Shown here piece by piece: positions 7,946-16,032 of a DNA stretch of 64,000 nt (position 1 is the first letter of the stretch; each line of letters begins with the position of its first letter). The stretch comes from Desulfatitalea sp. BRH_c12 (GTDB lineage: Bacteria; Desulfobacterota; Desulfobacteria; Desulfobacterales; Desulfosarcinaceae), in the NCBI GenBank assembly GCA_000961655.1, contig LADR01000017.1, positions 1-64,000 of the forward strand, written 5' to 3'. Position numbers and translations under genes: made by a program. The notes beneath the pieces are model-generated. The model searched no databases. It was not told where the DNA came from and worked only from the letters and a program-made list of their open reading frames with translations.

Positions 7946-9670
7946 ATGAAGATCGTTGTCGCCAAGACAGCCGGTTTTTGCATGGGAGTGCGTCGTGCCG
8001 TGGAACTGGCGCTGGATGCGCCTTCCCAACAACAAAAGCCGATATTTACCTATGGCCCGTTGATCCACAATCCGCAGGTGCTGGCAATGTTTGTCGAGCG
8101 GGGAATCACGGTCATGGAGAAAATCCCCCCAAAGGGTTCCGGGACCGTATTGGTACGGGCTCACGGTGTGCCGCCGGAAACCAAGCAGCAACTCAAGCAG
8201 GCTGGCTTTACAGTCATTGACGCCACATGTCCGCGAGTCGTCAAGGTTCAAGCCATCATCAAGCGTTTCGCCCGTAAAGGGTTTGCCGCCATCATTGTCG
8301 GAGATCAGGATCATCCTGAAGTCATCAGCTTGCAAGGGTTTGCCGGCCAAGCGGGCCATGTGGTCGGATCTTTGGAGGCGCTGCAGAATCTTCCAGTCTT
8401 CGATCAGGCGATCGTCGTCGCCCAAACAACCCAGAATGAGCGCTTGTACCAGCAGATAAAAACCTGGGTTGGCGAACATCGGGCGCACTACGAGCTTTTT
8501 GATACAATCTGCGATTCCACTGAAAAACGTCAGGCCGAAGTGCGCAAACTGGCGCATGAAGTGGATGCCGTGGTGGTGGTCGGCGGAAAAAGCAGCGGAA
8601 ACACACGCAGATTGGCGGAGATTGTTTCTGAATCAGAAAAATGCGCCTACCATGTGGAAACCGAAACGGAGTTGGATCTGAAAGCCCTTTCACGGGTGCA
8701 GACTGTTGGCATCACAGCCGGTGCATCTACACCCACATGGATCATCCGGCACGTGGTGCGGGCGATCGAGCAGATGCCCATGCAGACTGGCCTGGGCTGG
8801 CGGTCCCATCTGCTGCGCGTCCAAAGATTGGCCCTTCTGACCAACGTGTATGTGGCACTCGCAGCCGGCTGCCTGAGTTATGCGGTCATGCATTTACAAC
8901 ATTTGCGCCCCTCCTTGCCTGCTCTGTCCGCAGCTATTCTGTATATCATGTCCATGCATATTTTAAATCATCTTACCGGACGCGCCGAAGACAGTTATAA
9001 CGATCCCGACCGCGAACGCTTCTACAGCCGGCATAAACGGCCGTTGATTTTTATGGCTTTGGCTGCCGGTGCGATAGGATTGGTGGCTGCCTACCGGATG
9101 GGCGCTTTGGCTTTTTGGACGTTGCTGGCCATGAGTCTGCTGGGGCTTTCCTATAACTTGCGGCTGATTCCCAGTCGGATGTGGCCATCTTTTCATTTTC
9201 GACGTATTAAGGATTTTCCAGGTTCAAAAACCATATTGATCGCTCTGGCCTGGGGCGTGGTGACGGCTGGTTTGCCGGCCCTTGCCGATGCCGAAGGGCG
9301 ATGGCTGAGCGGCACCCTGGCCGTCGCCTTGGCATCCGCCCTCGCTTTCAGTCGCACTGCATTTTTCGATATTCTCGATATCCAAGGAGATCGCATCGTC
9401 GGCAAGGAGACTATCCCTATCCTGATGGGGCCGGTCCGTGCTTTGAAGTTGTTGAAAGTCACATTGGCAGGCGTTCTGATTTTACTGTGCCTGTCTGCAT
9501 GGACAGGAATCTTTTCTCATTTGGGTTTCCCTTTGATCGTGGTCCCAGCTGCTTTTTGGGCCATCATCGTCGTTCATGAACGCGATCCCATGTTTTCCGG
9601 TGTTCAGCTTGAATTTCTGGTGGAAAGTATCTTCGTTCTGAGTGGTCTGCTGGCTTTCCTCATGGCGTGA
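7946..9670 (+). CDS. ispH: IspH (HMBPP reductase) fused to a UbiA-like membrane prenyltransferase
   Basis: 574 residues, about twice normal IspH length. Residues 1-277 are a complete IspH/LytB: cluster cysteines C12, C95 and C189; histidines H41, H73 and H123; E125 in HPEV; and the SSGNT motif near 216-220. IspH makes IPP and DMAPP in the last MEP-pathway step. Residues 285-574 form a polytopic membrane domain with the second UbiA Asp-rich motif intact (DILDIQGD, 475-482). The first motif is altered: the expected NDxxDxxxD reads NHLTGRAED at 341-349. The fusion would couple C5-precursor synthesis to prenyl transfer at the membrane. The acceptor is unknown, and a quinone or other aromatic acceptor is a guess. 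The frame is open throughout with no sign of a false join. Confidence 0.88.
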   Translation: MKIVVAKTAGFCMGVRRAVELALDAPSQQQKPIFTYGPLIHNPQVLAMFVERGITVMEKIPPKGSGTVLVRAHGVPPETKQQLKQAGFTVIDATCPRVVKVQAIIKRFARKGFAAIIVGDQDHPEVISLQGFAGQAGHVVGSLEALQNLPVFDQAIVVAQTTQNERLYQQIKTWVGEHRAHYELFDTICDSTEKRQAEVRKLAHEVDAVVVVGGKSSGNTRRLAEIVSESEKCAYHVETETELDLKALSRVQTVGITAGASTPTWIIRHVVRAIEQMPMQTGLGWRSHLLRVQRLALLTNVYVALAAGCLSYAVMHLQHLRPSLPALSAAILYIMSMHILNHLTGRAEDSYNDPDRERFYSRHKRPLIFMALAAGAIGLVAAYRMGALAFWTLLAMSLLGLSYNLRLIPSRMWPSFHFRRIKDFPGSKTILIALAWGVVTAGLPALADAEGRWLSGTLAVALASALAFSRTAFFDILDIQGDRIVGKETIPILMGPVRALKLLKVTLAGVLILLCLSAWTGIFSHLGFPLIVVPAAFWAIIVVHERDPMFSGVQLEFLVESIFVLSGLLAFLMA

Positions 9671-9724
9671 ACGTGGCCGCGGTTTTAAAAGCTACCTGAA
9701 GCAGGCTGGCCGCCCTAGGGTATT

Positions 9725-10015
9725 ATGATGGCACCTATTTCAATTCCCATCGATGGTATATTGGATCTGCATACTTTTGACCCAAGAGAGCTGCCCGACC
9801 TTTTAGAGGATTATCTGGAGGCCTGCAGAGAGAAGAACGTACTGAATGTCCGAATCATCCATGGAAAGGGGTCAGGCATGCAAAAGGCCAGGGTGCGGTC
9901 TTTGCTTTTAAAAAACCCCTTGGTCCGCGAGTTCAAGGACGCGCCTCCGCAGGCCGGCGGCTGGGGGGCAACTGTGGTTGCGTTGATCCCGCTCACCCTT
10001 CCAGAAACAGAATGA
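9725..10015 (+). CDS. Smr-domain protein
   Basis: 96 residues forming a stand-alone Smr domain. The two signature motifs are visible: LDLHTF near residue 13 and IIHGKGSG near 44. Smr domains occur at the C-terminus of MutS2 and as small nucleases acting on DNA or RNA. No MutS2 is adjacent, so a nuclease role in repair or ribosome rescue is only a family-level inference. ATG 9725 is followed by a second in-frame ATG. Confidence 0.85.
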   Translation: MMAPISIPIDGILDLHTFDPRELPDLLEDYLEACREKNVLNVRIIHGKGSGMQKARVRSLLLKNPLVREFKDAPPQAGGWGATVVALIPLTLPETE

Positions 10016-10030
10016 TGGCGAGCAAAATAA

Positions 10031-10057
10031 AAACGGACAGCTTTATGCTGCCCGTTT
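10031..10057 (-). terminator. Intrinsic terminator of tRNA-Ala
   Basis: AAACGG and CAGC pair with GCTG and CCGTTT around a five-base loop, with one mismatch. On the minus strand the stem is followed by a T-rich tract (TTTTTATTTT), placing a good terminator about 14 bases after the tRNA 3' end. Confidence 0.75.
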
Positions 10058-10070
10058 CATATGAACAATT

Positions 10071-10146
10071 TGGTGGAGCTGAGGGGGATCGAACCCCTGG
10101 CCTCATGACTGCCAGTCATGCGCTCTCCCAGCTGAGCTACAGCCCC
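10071..10146 (-). tRNA. tRNA-Ala (anticodon GGC)
   Basis: The reverse complement folds as a cloverleaf. The acceptor pairs GGGGCTG with CAGCTCC, the anticodon stem is CATGA/TCATG, and the loop CTGGCAG carries GGC. The T loop is TTCGATC, and the CCA end is encoded. Alanine identity follows from the anticodon. Confidence 0.95.
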
Positions 10147-10535
10147 GAACACGAGTCGGCTAACTAACAAACCCGTGGGTGCCTGTCAATCTTATTTTTT
10201 CAGTGCGAGCATGGTTGCCCAAAAAATGCTTCGGATATGCATGTGCCAAATGGCAACTTGCCCATGTTTATTGATGGCTTCGTAAAAGCTCCCATCAGCA
10301 CCGTTTGTTACTGATGGAGAATTTATCTGTGTGCATCTGGCCATCTCAGAGGCACCCGACACCTTGGTATGTGCAAATTCATAAGGTGGGGAGAGTATCA
10401 TTAATCTATGCTGAAACACGCCCCGTAAATTCTGGAGCCGAGGTGTACTTATTGACAAACTTTTGGATTTACTATAATATTCACCCGCTGTAGATATCTT
10501 GCAGGATCAATCTTAGACACAAGAGAGGGTAAGGC
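10147..10535. other. Intergenic region upstream of ppiD
   Basis: AT-rich and without a convincing gene. It holds a promoter (10452-10480) and small inverted repeats, for example CATCAG/CTGATG around 10293-10317 and GTTGCC/GGCAAC around 10213-10257. The first part would contain the tRNA-Ala promoter on the minus strand, not confidently located. Confidence 0.5.
10452..10480 (+). promoter_or_regulatory. Sigma-70 promoter for ppiD
   Basis: A consensus -35 box TTGACA (10452-10457) is followed after 17 bases by TAATAT (10475-10480). An overlapping TATAAT starts two bases earlier. It sits about 55 bases before the ppiD start, downstream of a long non-coding stretch. Confidence 0.65.
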
Positions 10536-12434
10536 ATGCTTAGTATAATGCGCAAGCAAGCAAGCAGTTGGATCATCAAAGTGCTCCTATTTGCGATTGT
10601 GGCGGTTTTCATATTTTGGGGAGTTGGTAGTTTTAATGCCGGGCGCGACACCAAAGTGGCCGATGTGAATGGTGAAATTGTATCGTACGATGCGTATCGT
10701 GAGGCTTACGATCGCCTGCGCGAACAGTATCGCAGCGCTTACGGTGGTGCCATAAATGATGAGATGTTAAAAAGCATGCAGCTCGAAGAGCAAGCTCTCA
10801 ATCAAATCATTCATCGCATCTTGATGTTGCAGGAAGCCAGCCGTTTGGATATTCAAGTGGCGGATCAATCGATCGATAAAGCCATTCAGGAGATACCAGC
10901 TTTTCAGAACAACGGTGTCTTCGATGAAGCACGCGCCGAAATGCTTTTATCCCAAAACAGATTGTCGGTCGCTGATTTCAGGAATAATTTTCGTGAAGAT
11001 TTAATAATCGATAAGCTGCGCGCGCTGGTTGTGGATGGCGTGGTTGCAAACGAGCATGAAGCCAAAGAGTGGTTTGAGTGGTACAATGCGGAAATCGATC
11101 TTAATTATATGTTGTTCCAAGGTGACCATTACAAGGACATTGACACCACTGACGAGGAAATTGCCGCGCATTTCAAAACCAATGAAACGGATTACCGGAC
11201 CGAACCGCAAGTCAAGGTCAGCTATCTGTTCTTCGATCCCATGGCCTACAGGAGTCAGGTAGAGGTTCCGCAAGAAAAAATCGCAGAATACTATTATGAC
11301 AACATCGATGAATTTAAGTCCGAAAAAACCGTGGAAGCACGTCATATTCTATTGAAGCTCGATGCGGACGCTGACGCGCAGACTGTTGCCGCCAAGGAGC
11401 AGGAGGCGCGCAAAATCTATGAATTGGCCAAATCGGGCAAAGCTTTCGATGCGTTGGCCAAGCAGTACTCAGAGGGACCGACGCGCGAGAAGGGCGGATA
11501 TCTTGGTGAATTCAAGAAAGAGGCCATGGTAAAGCCCTTTGCAGATAAAGCCTTCGGCATGACGCCCGGTGAGATCAGTGAACCGGTGAGGACAAACTTC
11601 GGCTGGCACATCATCAAAGTGGAGAATGTCAAAGAGGCCAATATTCAGACCCTGGAAGCCGCCGCGGACGGTATTCGCGAAAAACTGATCGATACCGGCG
11701 CACGGACTTTGGCGCTGCAAAAAGCCGAAAAGGTTTATGATGCGACATTATTCGAAGGGGCCGATCTCGCCGATGTCGCCCAACAGAATCAAGTGCCCGT
11801 TCGAACCACTGAATTTTTCACACCGCAAGGATTGAATACACCCGAGATCGGTGCTCCCCGGCTTTTTGCCGAAAAAGCGTTTACATTGCAGAAAATGGGC
11901 ATCAGCGATATTCAGGATTTTAACGATGGCTACTATCTGCTGCAAGTCATCGATCGCATTGAGGCGGCTATTCCGTCATTGGACAAAGTAAAGAACGACG
12001 TCAGGGTGGATCTGATCCGGAAAAAGCAGAACGAGCGCGCCAAAGCAGATGCACAAGCCTGCCTGGACGCGTTGAAGGCTGGCAAAAGCCTGGATGAGAT
12101 CGCTGCGCAATTCGAACCGAAGCCCCTGCAAACCGGCTTTTTCAAACGTGCCGGCAGCATTCCCGAAATTGGTTATGAACAGGGGATCAGTGAGGCGGCT
12201 TTTGCGCTTGGCTCTGATAAAACGTTACCAGATCAAATTTTCGAGGGCGCTAAAGGTTGGTACGTGATCCAACTCAAAGAGCGTAGGCCACCCTCCGAAG
12301 AAGGTTTCAACAAGGAAAAAAGTGCGATCGTAAGCCGGCTGACCGAACAGAAAAAGCAAACCACGCTTCAGCAGTGGCTGGCCGATTTAAGAGCGCACGG
12401 CACTGTTGAAGTGAATTATGATCTGGTGCGCTAA
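10536..12434 (+). CDS. ppiD: PpiD-like periplasmic peptidyl-prolyl isomerase/chaperone
   Basis: 632 residues, close to E. coli PpiD (623). It starts with the PpiD-type anchor: a short cytoplasmic segment MLSIMRKQASSWIIK, then one transmembrane helix at about 16-36. A SurA-N-like chaperone region follows. A parvulin domain (about residues 265-370) begins EARHILLKL and includes SEGPTREKGGYLG and FGWHIIKVE. A second parvulin-like segment without full motifs lies near 490-590. It assists folding of secreted proteins at the periplasmic face of the inner membrane. A GAGAGGG ribosome binding site precedes the start. Confidence 0.9.
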   Translation: MLSIMRKQASSWIIKVLLFAIVAVFIFWGVGSFNAGRDTKVADVNGEIVSYDAYREAYDRLREQYRSAYGGAINDEMLKSMQLEEQALNQIIHRILMLQEASRLDIQVADQSIDKAIQEIPAFQNNGVFDEARAEMLLSQNRLSVADFRNNFREDLIIDKLRALVVDGVVANEHEAKEWFEWYNAEIDLNYMLFQGDHYKDIDTTDEEIAAHFKTNETDYRTEPQVKVSYLFFDPMAYRSQVEVPQEKIAEYYYDNIDEFKSEKTVEARHILLKLDADADAQTVAAKEQEARKIYELAKSGKAFDALAKQYSEGPTREKGGYLGEFKKEAMVKPFADKAFGMTPGEISEPVRTNFGWHIIKVENVKEANIQTLEAAADGIREKLIDTGARTLALQKAEKVYDATLFEGADLADVAQQNQVPVRTTEFFTPQGLNTPEIGAPRLFAEKAFTLQKMGISDIQDFNDGYYLLQVIDRIEAAIPSLDKVKNDVRVDLIRKKQNERAKADAQACLDALKAGKSLDEIAAQFEPKPLQTGFFKRAGSIPEIGYEQGISEAAFALGSDKTLPDQIFEGAKGWYVIQLKERRPPSEEGFNKEKSAIVSRLTEQKKQTTLQQWLADLRAHGTVEVNYDLVR

Positions 12435-12551
12435 AAATATAGCATTCTTCGGTTTGGCCGCATATGAACAGGTGCAGGCATGTGCGGCCAAAGAACACCA
12501 ACCGTCCTGTGCCTCTTAAGTGCATTAAGCGGAACTTGTTCTGGAGGGATT

Positions 12552-12779
12552 ATGAGCGCGCCATCCTCGTCAAAGGAAAAGAAGCACATCAGCAAAAAAT
12601 GCCCCGAATGTTACGAGTATATGCCTCTGGAAGCCAAAGTGTGTCCCGCATGCAAAATGCGTGTGGGAAAGATCGGCCCGCATGGAATGGCGGTTCGCCT
12701 GACCGAATGGCGAGCCTATACGATCTGCATGGCGCTATGGCTGTTTCTGGCTTTTTACATCAAGTGGGCTTTTTTTTAG
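12552..12779 (+). CDS. Small zinc-ribbon membrane protein, function unknown
   Basis: 75 residues. An N-terminal lysine-rich segment leads to a four-cysteine ribbon (CPEC then CPAC, about residues 17-34) and a C-terminal hydrophobic helix (about 54-74). The ATG at 12552 has a GGAGGG ribosome binding site. A longer reading from 12480 would look like a lipoprotein signal but has no ribosome binding site. The last four bases overlap the end of the convergent helicase gene. Function unknown. Confidence 0.7.
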   Translation: MSAPSSSKEKKHISKKCPECYEYMPLEAKVCPACKMRVGKIGPHGMAVRLTEWRAYTICMALWLFLAFYIKWAFF

Positions 12780-14785
12780 AACGATCCGGCCTTAAAGTAT
12801 CTTCGTTCCAAAACTTCCTCCGGTATTGCATCCAAGAAGCGCGAGGGCTCGTACAAGACCGACTGGGTCGCGTGATCGAATATGCCTACAGGGTAGGTGA
12901 TGTTCAGATGGTGTTGGGCACGCGTTGCGGCCACGTACATCAGGCGCCGTTCTTCTTCTAAAGAATTGGGTTGCTCGCAAGACTGGCTGGAAGGAAAACG
13001 GCCATCCAGAGCCCAAAGGATAAATACCGTATCCCACTCCAACCCTTTCGCCGAGTGAATCGTAGAAAGCGTCAGGCTGTCGGCATGACCTTCATCGACC
13101 GTGAGCCGATCTTCTACGCTGGTATTGGGTGGTTCCAGAGTCATATCGGCTAAAAAATCCTCTAAGTGTTCATAGCGTTCCATGATGGTGAGTAGTTGTT
13201 CTATGTCACGCACCCGTCGCGGATGATCGTCGAATCGTTCTTTTAGCTTAGGGAGATAGTATTGGAGAACCCTCTCACCCCACCCGACCAAAGAATGGGG
13301 GGCCGCATACATGGTGCTGATTAGGTCCTTCAGCCGATCTAGCCCCGGTTTGTTTTTGACTTTTAGTCCGGCACTTAACAGCCCTTGGGCGCCGATCCCC
13401 TGCCGGGCGATTGTTTCGTAAATGCGCTCGGCCGTGCGCGGGCCGATTTTTTCGACCAGCAACAGGACACGATTCCAACTTAACCGATCGCGCGGCGCAA
13501 TAAAAATGCGCAAATGCGCCAAAACATCTTTGATGTGAGCTGATTCTGCCAATTTGAACCCACCGACTTTAATGAACGGCATTGACGCTCGGGTCAGTTC
13601 CAGCTCTAAATCGAATGAATGAAAACTGGCCCTGAACAGAACGGCGATACGGTCCAAAGGCAATCCCTTGCTGCGCAGGCGCGCAATTTCCCTGACGACA
13701 TATCGCGATTGGGCATTTTCGCTGGTGGTTGCCGCAAGTACCGGCAACTGTCCGCCGCCGCGCTGTGTGAACAGGCATTTTGAGTATTTTTCGGCGGCCG
13801 GTTCGATCAAAGCGTTCGCCAGGTCCAGGATGGGCTGCAGGCTGCGGTAGTTTTGTTCCAGTTTGATGATGTGTGTGCCTGGAAATCGATGCGGGAAGTC
13901 GATGATGTTCTTATAGTTGGCTCCCCGGAAAGCGTAAATCGATTGCGCATCATCGCCAACGACCATGAGATTCCGATGGGAACCAGCCAGTAAAAAAACG
14001 ATTTCCGCTTGCATGGCATTGGTATCCTGATATTCATCCACCATAATATACTCATACATGTCAGAAATACGCCTTCTGATATCATGGTGGTCTGAAAGCA
14101 GGCGAAGCAGATAGACCAGCAAATCATCATAATCCATAAAATGATGTTCGCGCTTGCGTTGCGCATACACCTGCCGGATGCGGTCGATGACATCGATCTG
14201 AGCACCCAGATGGGGGTACTCTTCATATACGATATCTTCAAGGGGCAAACCTTTGTTGACAGTGCGGCTGAAAAGCGATGCGAGTGTGGATTTGCGCGGT
14301 AAATGGCAGCTGCCTCCAGCGTCCACCTCCTTGCGGATCATTCCCATAAGATCTTCTGAATCACCGCGATCGATGATCGTAAAGCCGTGATCAAACCCGA
14401 TTACCTTTGCATAGCGCCGAAGGATGATGTTGGCAAAGGAGTGGAACGTGCCGCCAGTCACTTCCTGACAACGGTTATCGAGAAGCTTGGTGGCGCGTTT
14501 GAGCATTTCCTGCGATGCTTTGCGAGTAAACGATAGCAACAAAATTGATTTTGGTGAGACACCGTTTTCGACCAGGTGCGCGACGCGATATGTTAATGTG
14601 CGGGTTTTGCCGCTCCCTGCCCCGGCAATGACCAACAGAGGTCCTTTCTCGAAGGTGACTGCCTCCAGTTGCGCCGGGTTCAGCTCTCGACCATAATCGA
14701 TGCTGCTCCCCTGCGAACCGCGGCCAATGGTATCATTATGGTCTGAGCTGTGGCATACAATTTTTTTTTCGCCGATAGGCGGCAT
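12776..14785 (-). CDS. UvrD/Rep-family superfamily 1 DNA helicase
   Basis: About 669 residues, similar in length to Rep. SF1A motifs appear in order: AGAGSGKTRTLT (Walker A), DEYQDTN (Walker B), VGDDAQSIYAFRGA, LEQNYRS, STIHSAKGLEWD, and VAATRAQ near the end. Such enzymes unwind DNA 3'-5' in repair or replication restart. Without a full comparison I cannot choose between Rep, PcrA and UvrD; the C-terminal RNA-polymerase-binding tail of PcrA/UvrD is not evident. A GGGAG lies seven bases before ATG 14785; an ATG at 14791 is too close to it. Confidence 0.9.
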   Translation of the reverse strand: MPPIGEKKIVCHSSDHNDTIGRGSQGSSIDYGRELNPAQLEAVTFEKGPLLVIAGAGSGKTRTLTYRVAHLVENGVSPKSILLLSFTRKASQEMLKRATKLLDNRCQEVTGGTFHSFANIILRRYAKVIGFDHGFTIIDRGDSEDLMGMIRKEVDAGGSCHLPRKSTLASLFSRTVNKGLPLEDIVYEEYPHLGAQIDVIDRIRQVYAQRKREHHFMDYDDLLVYLLRLLSDHHDIRRRISDMYEYIMVDEYQDTNAMQAEIVFLLAGSHRNLMVVGDDAQSIYAFRGANYKNIIDFPHRFPGTHIIKLEQNYRSLQPILDLANALIEPAAEKYSKCLFTQRGGGQLPVLAATTSENAQSRYVVREIARLRSKGLPLDRIAVLFRASFHSFDLELELTRASMPFIKVGGFKLAESAHIKDVLAHLRIFIAPRDRLSWNRVLLLVEKIGPRTAERIYETIARQGIGAQGLLSAGLKVKNKPGLDRLKDLISTMYAAPHSLVGWGERVLQYYLPKLKERFDDHPRRVRDIEQLLTIMERYEHLEDFLADMTLEPPNTSVEDRLTVDEGHADSLTLSTIHSAKGLEWDTVFILWALDGRFPSSQSCEQPNSLEEERRLMYVAATRAQHHLNITYPVGIFDHATQSVLYEPSRFLDAIPEEVLERRYFKAGSF

Positions 14786-14971
14786 ATCCATGCTCCCGTA
14801 AGTACGCGTTTCGATAAAGACTTAATTGTGACCTATGGGGTTTCATTCCTTTTGTCAAGGACGCCCGTCAAGTCCCCGAACGGCGCCAGGGTGCAATCCA
14901 TGGCCCGGACACAATCGGTTCCTCTTCGAAAAAAATGGCCAACAATTCTATCGAAATGAGGGCCGCCGATG

Positions 14972-15111
14972 TTCGTAAAGTAAACAGTTCTTTACCTGTC
15001 ACGGCATTGGAAGCGATATTACGCTACCCTGTTGCCACACACATGCAGGAAAAAGGGGGTGTTATTGCTTTGAAAATTTGACAGAATACCTTCTGTCAAC
15101 TACTTTACGAA
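14972..15111. promoter_or_regulatory. Nested inverted repeats, possible operator or structured region
   Basis: TTCGTAAAGTA (14972-14982) is perfectly inverted as TACTTTACGAA (15101-15111). Between them, TTGACAG (15078-15084) is inverted as CTGTCAA (15093-15099) with an eight-base spacer. The latter has the size of a repressor operator and contains a -35-like TTGACA. Confidence 0.45.
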
Positions 15112-15332
15112 GACACTTACGTCCGCGGAAGTTCAGGTGAAGACTCCTTGGCGGTCCCTAAGGTTCCGCGTTCGATGAAAATACCGTTTAAGCGAAGATT
15201 TGATCGGTATAATTAAACAAGTGCTTTTTTCTTTCACTCCATCGAATATAGAACTGTCGCGGCTCGGCGAAGACGCACTTTTTTGGGGCCAAACTGGAAT
15301 TCTGTAAAATGCTACTTTCGTAAAAGAAGTTG

Positions 15333-15356
15333 TTGACAATTTACAGGGGCTATAAT
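15333..15356 (+). promoter_or_regulatory. Candidate promoter of the H1-like gene
   Basis: A perfect TATAAT (15351-15356) lies 60 bases before the start codon. A perfect TTGACA (15333-15338) is only 12 bases upstream of it, so the true -35 may be the overlapping TTGTTG (15330-15335) at 15 bases. The exact -35 is uncertain. Confidence 0.45.
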
Positions 15357-15415
15357 AGGGCTGAATTAATTTGCATGGTTTTGCAACAAAATTCAAAAAC
15401 TTAGGAGGTAGTAAT

Positions 15416-15856
15416 ATGAAAAAAGTTCAGACCCAAATTAAGACCATCGCCAAGAATTTGGCATCGTTGGCCGACAAACTCGAGAAGTTGAATACACAGT
15501 TGGAAAGCGCTCCGGCAAAAGCTGCAGCACCTGAAAAGAAAATGCCGGTTGCGAAGGCAAGCAAGAAGGCGGCACCCCAAAAAGCTTCTAAAAAAGCTGC
15601 TCCCAAAGCTGCGCCCAAAACGCCGCCCAAGGCCAAGGCGCCTAAGAAAGCACCCGCTGTTTCCGCCGATGAGGGCAAGAACACCGTCCTCGATAATGTT
15701 TTGGATGTTATCGCAAAGAGTCGCACGGGCGCAAACATTGCCAATCTGAAAGAAAAAACCGGTCTGGAGTCCCGCCAATTAAGCAACGCCCTCTACAAGT
15801 TAAGCAAAAAAGGTCAAATCAAAACTGTTAGCCGTGGTGTATACGTTAAAGCATAA
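15416..15856 (+). CDS. Histone-H1-like Lys/Ala/Pro-rich protein with C-terminal winged helix
   Basis: 146 residues. Residues 1-30 form a short heptad-like helix (IAKNLASLADKLEKLNTQLE). Residues 31-82 are a low-complexity basic tail of AAPK/KKA repeats like eukaryotic histone H1 or bacterial Hc1. Residues 88-146 look like a winged helix (NTVLDNVLDVIAKS, then RQLSNALYKLSKKGQI and a wing VSRGVYVKA). The AGGAGG ribosome binding site is consensus and a terminator follows, suggesting a strongly expressed single gene. A nucleoid-associated role is inferred. The frame is open upstream to 15371, but the Shine-Dalgarno fixes the ATG at 15416. Confidence 0.8.
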   Translation: MKKVQTQIKTIAKNLASLADKLEKLNTQLESAPAKAAAPEKKMPVAKASKKAAPQKASKKAAPKAAPKTPPKAKAPKKAPAVSADEGKNTVLDNVLDVIAKSRTGANIANLKEKTGLESRQLSNALYKLSKKGQIKTVSRGVYVKA

Positions 15857-15890
15857 TTTCAGTCCTCTCGTTCAATTCCAATCATGGAAG

Positions 15891-15936
15891 CCTTCAGCGC
15901 CCCTGTGTGAACAGCAGCGGGCGCTGAAGCTTTTTT
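15891..15936 (+). terminator. Intrinsic terminator after the H1-like gene
   Basis: TTCAGCGCCC pairs with GGGCGCTGAA (a ten-base GC-rich stem), followed by C and TTTTTT. It separates the H1-like gene from the M16 peptidase gene. Confidence 0.85.
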
Positions 15937-16032
15937 ATCATAGCCCGATGCAACTCCGGGCTCCCCGTTTGACCGGGCTTGCCAAGGATGTTCAGGTAAG
16001 TACGTTCACCCGTTTTGAGTAGAGGTCTGAAA

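Larger units (their letters stand above)
14792..15415. other. Long intergenic region between the helicase and the H1-like gene
   Basis: About 620 bases with no believable gene. It holds inverted repeats at 14972-15111, a weak minus-strand promoter for the helicase (TGTCAA 14853-14858 with GACCTA 14830-14835, read on the minus strand), and the promoter of the H1-like gene near 15333-15356. Confidence 0.55.

Noticed and set aside
10192-10458. Open frame of 88 codons on the minus strand downstream of tRNA-Ala
   Set aside because: No ribosome binding site, no domain-like composition, and it overlaps the likely promoter zones; taken as non-coding.
12480-12551. Upstream extension of the zinc-ribbon protein giving a lipoprotein-like signal
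   Set aside because: The extension has no Shine-Dalgarno, whereas the internal ATG at 12552 has GGAGGG; the signal-like composition is probably chance.
15133-15396. Open frame of 87 codons on the minus strand before the H1-like gene
   Set aside because: It crosses the promoter of the H1-like gene, has no Shine-Dalgarno and reads as random basic sequence.
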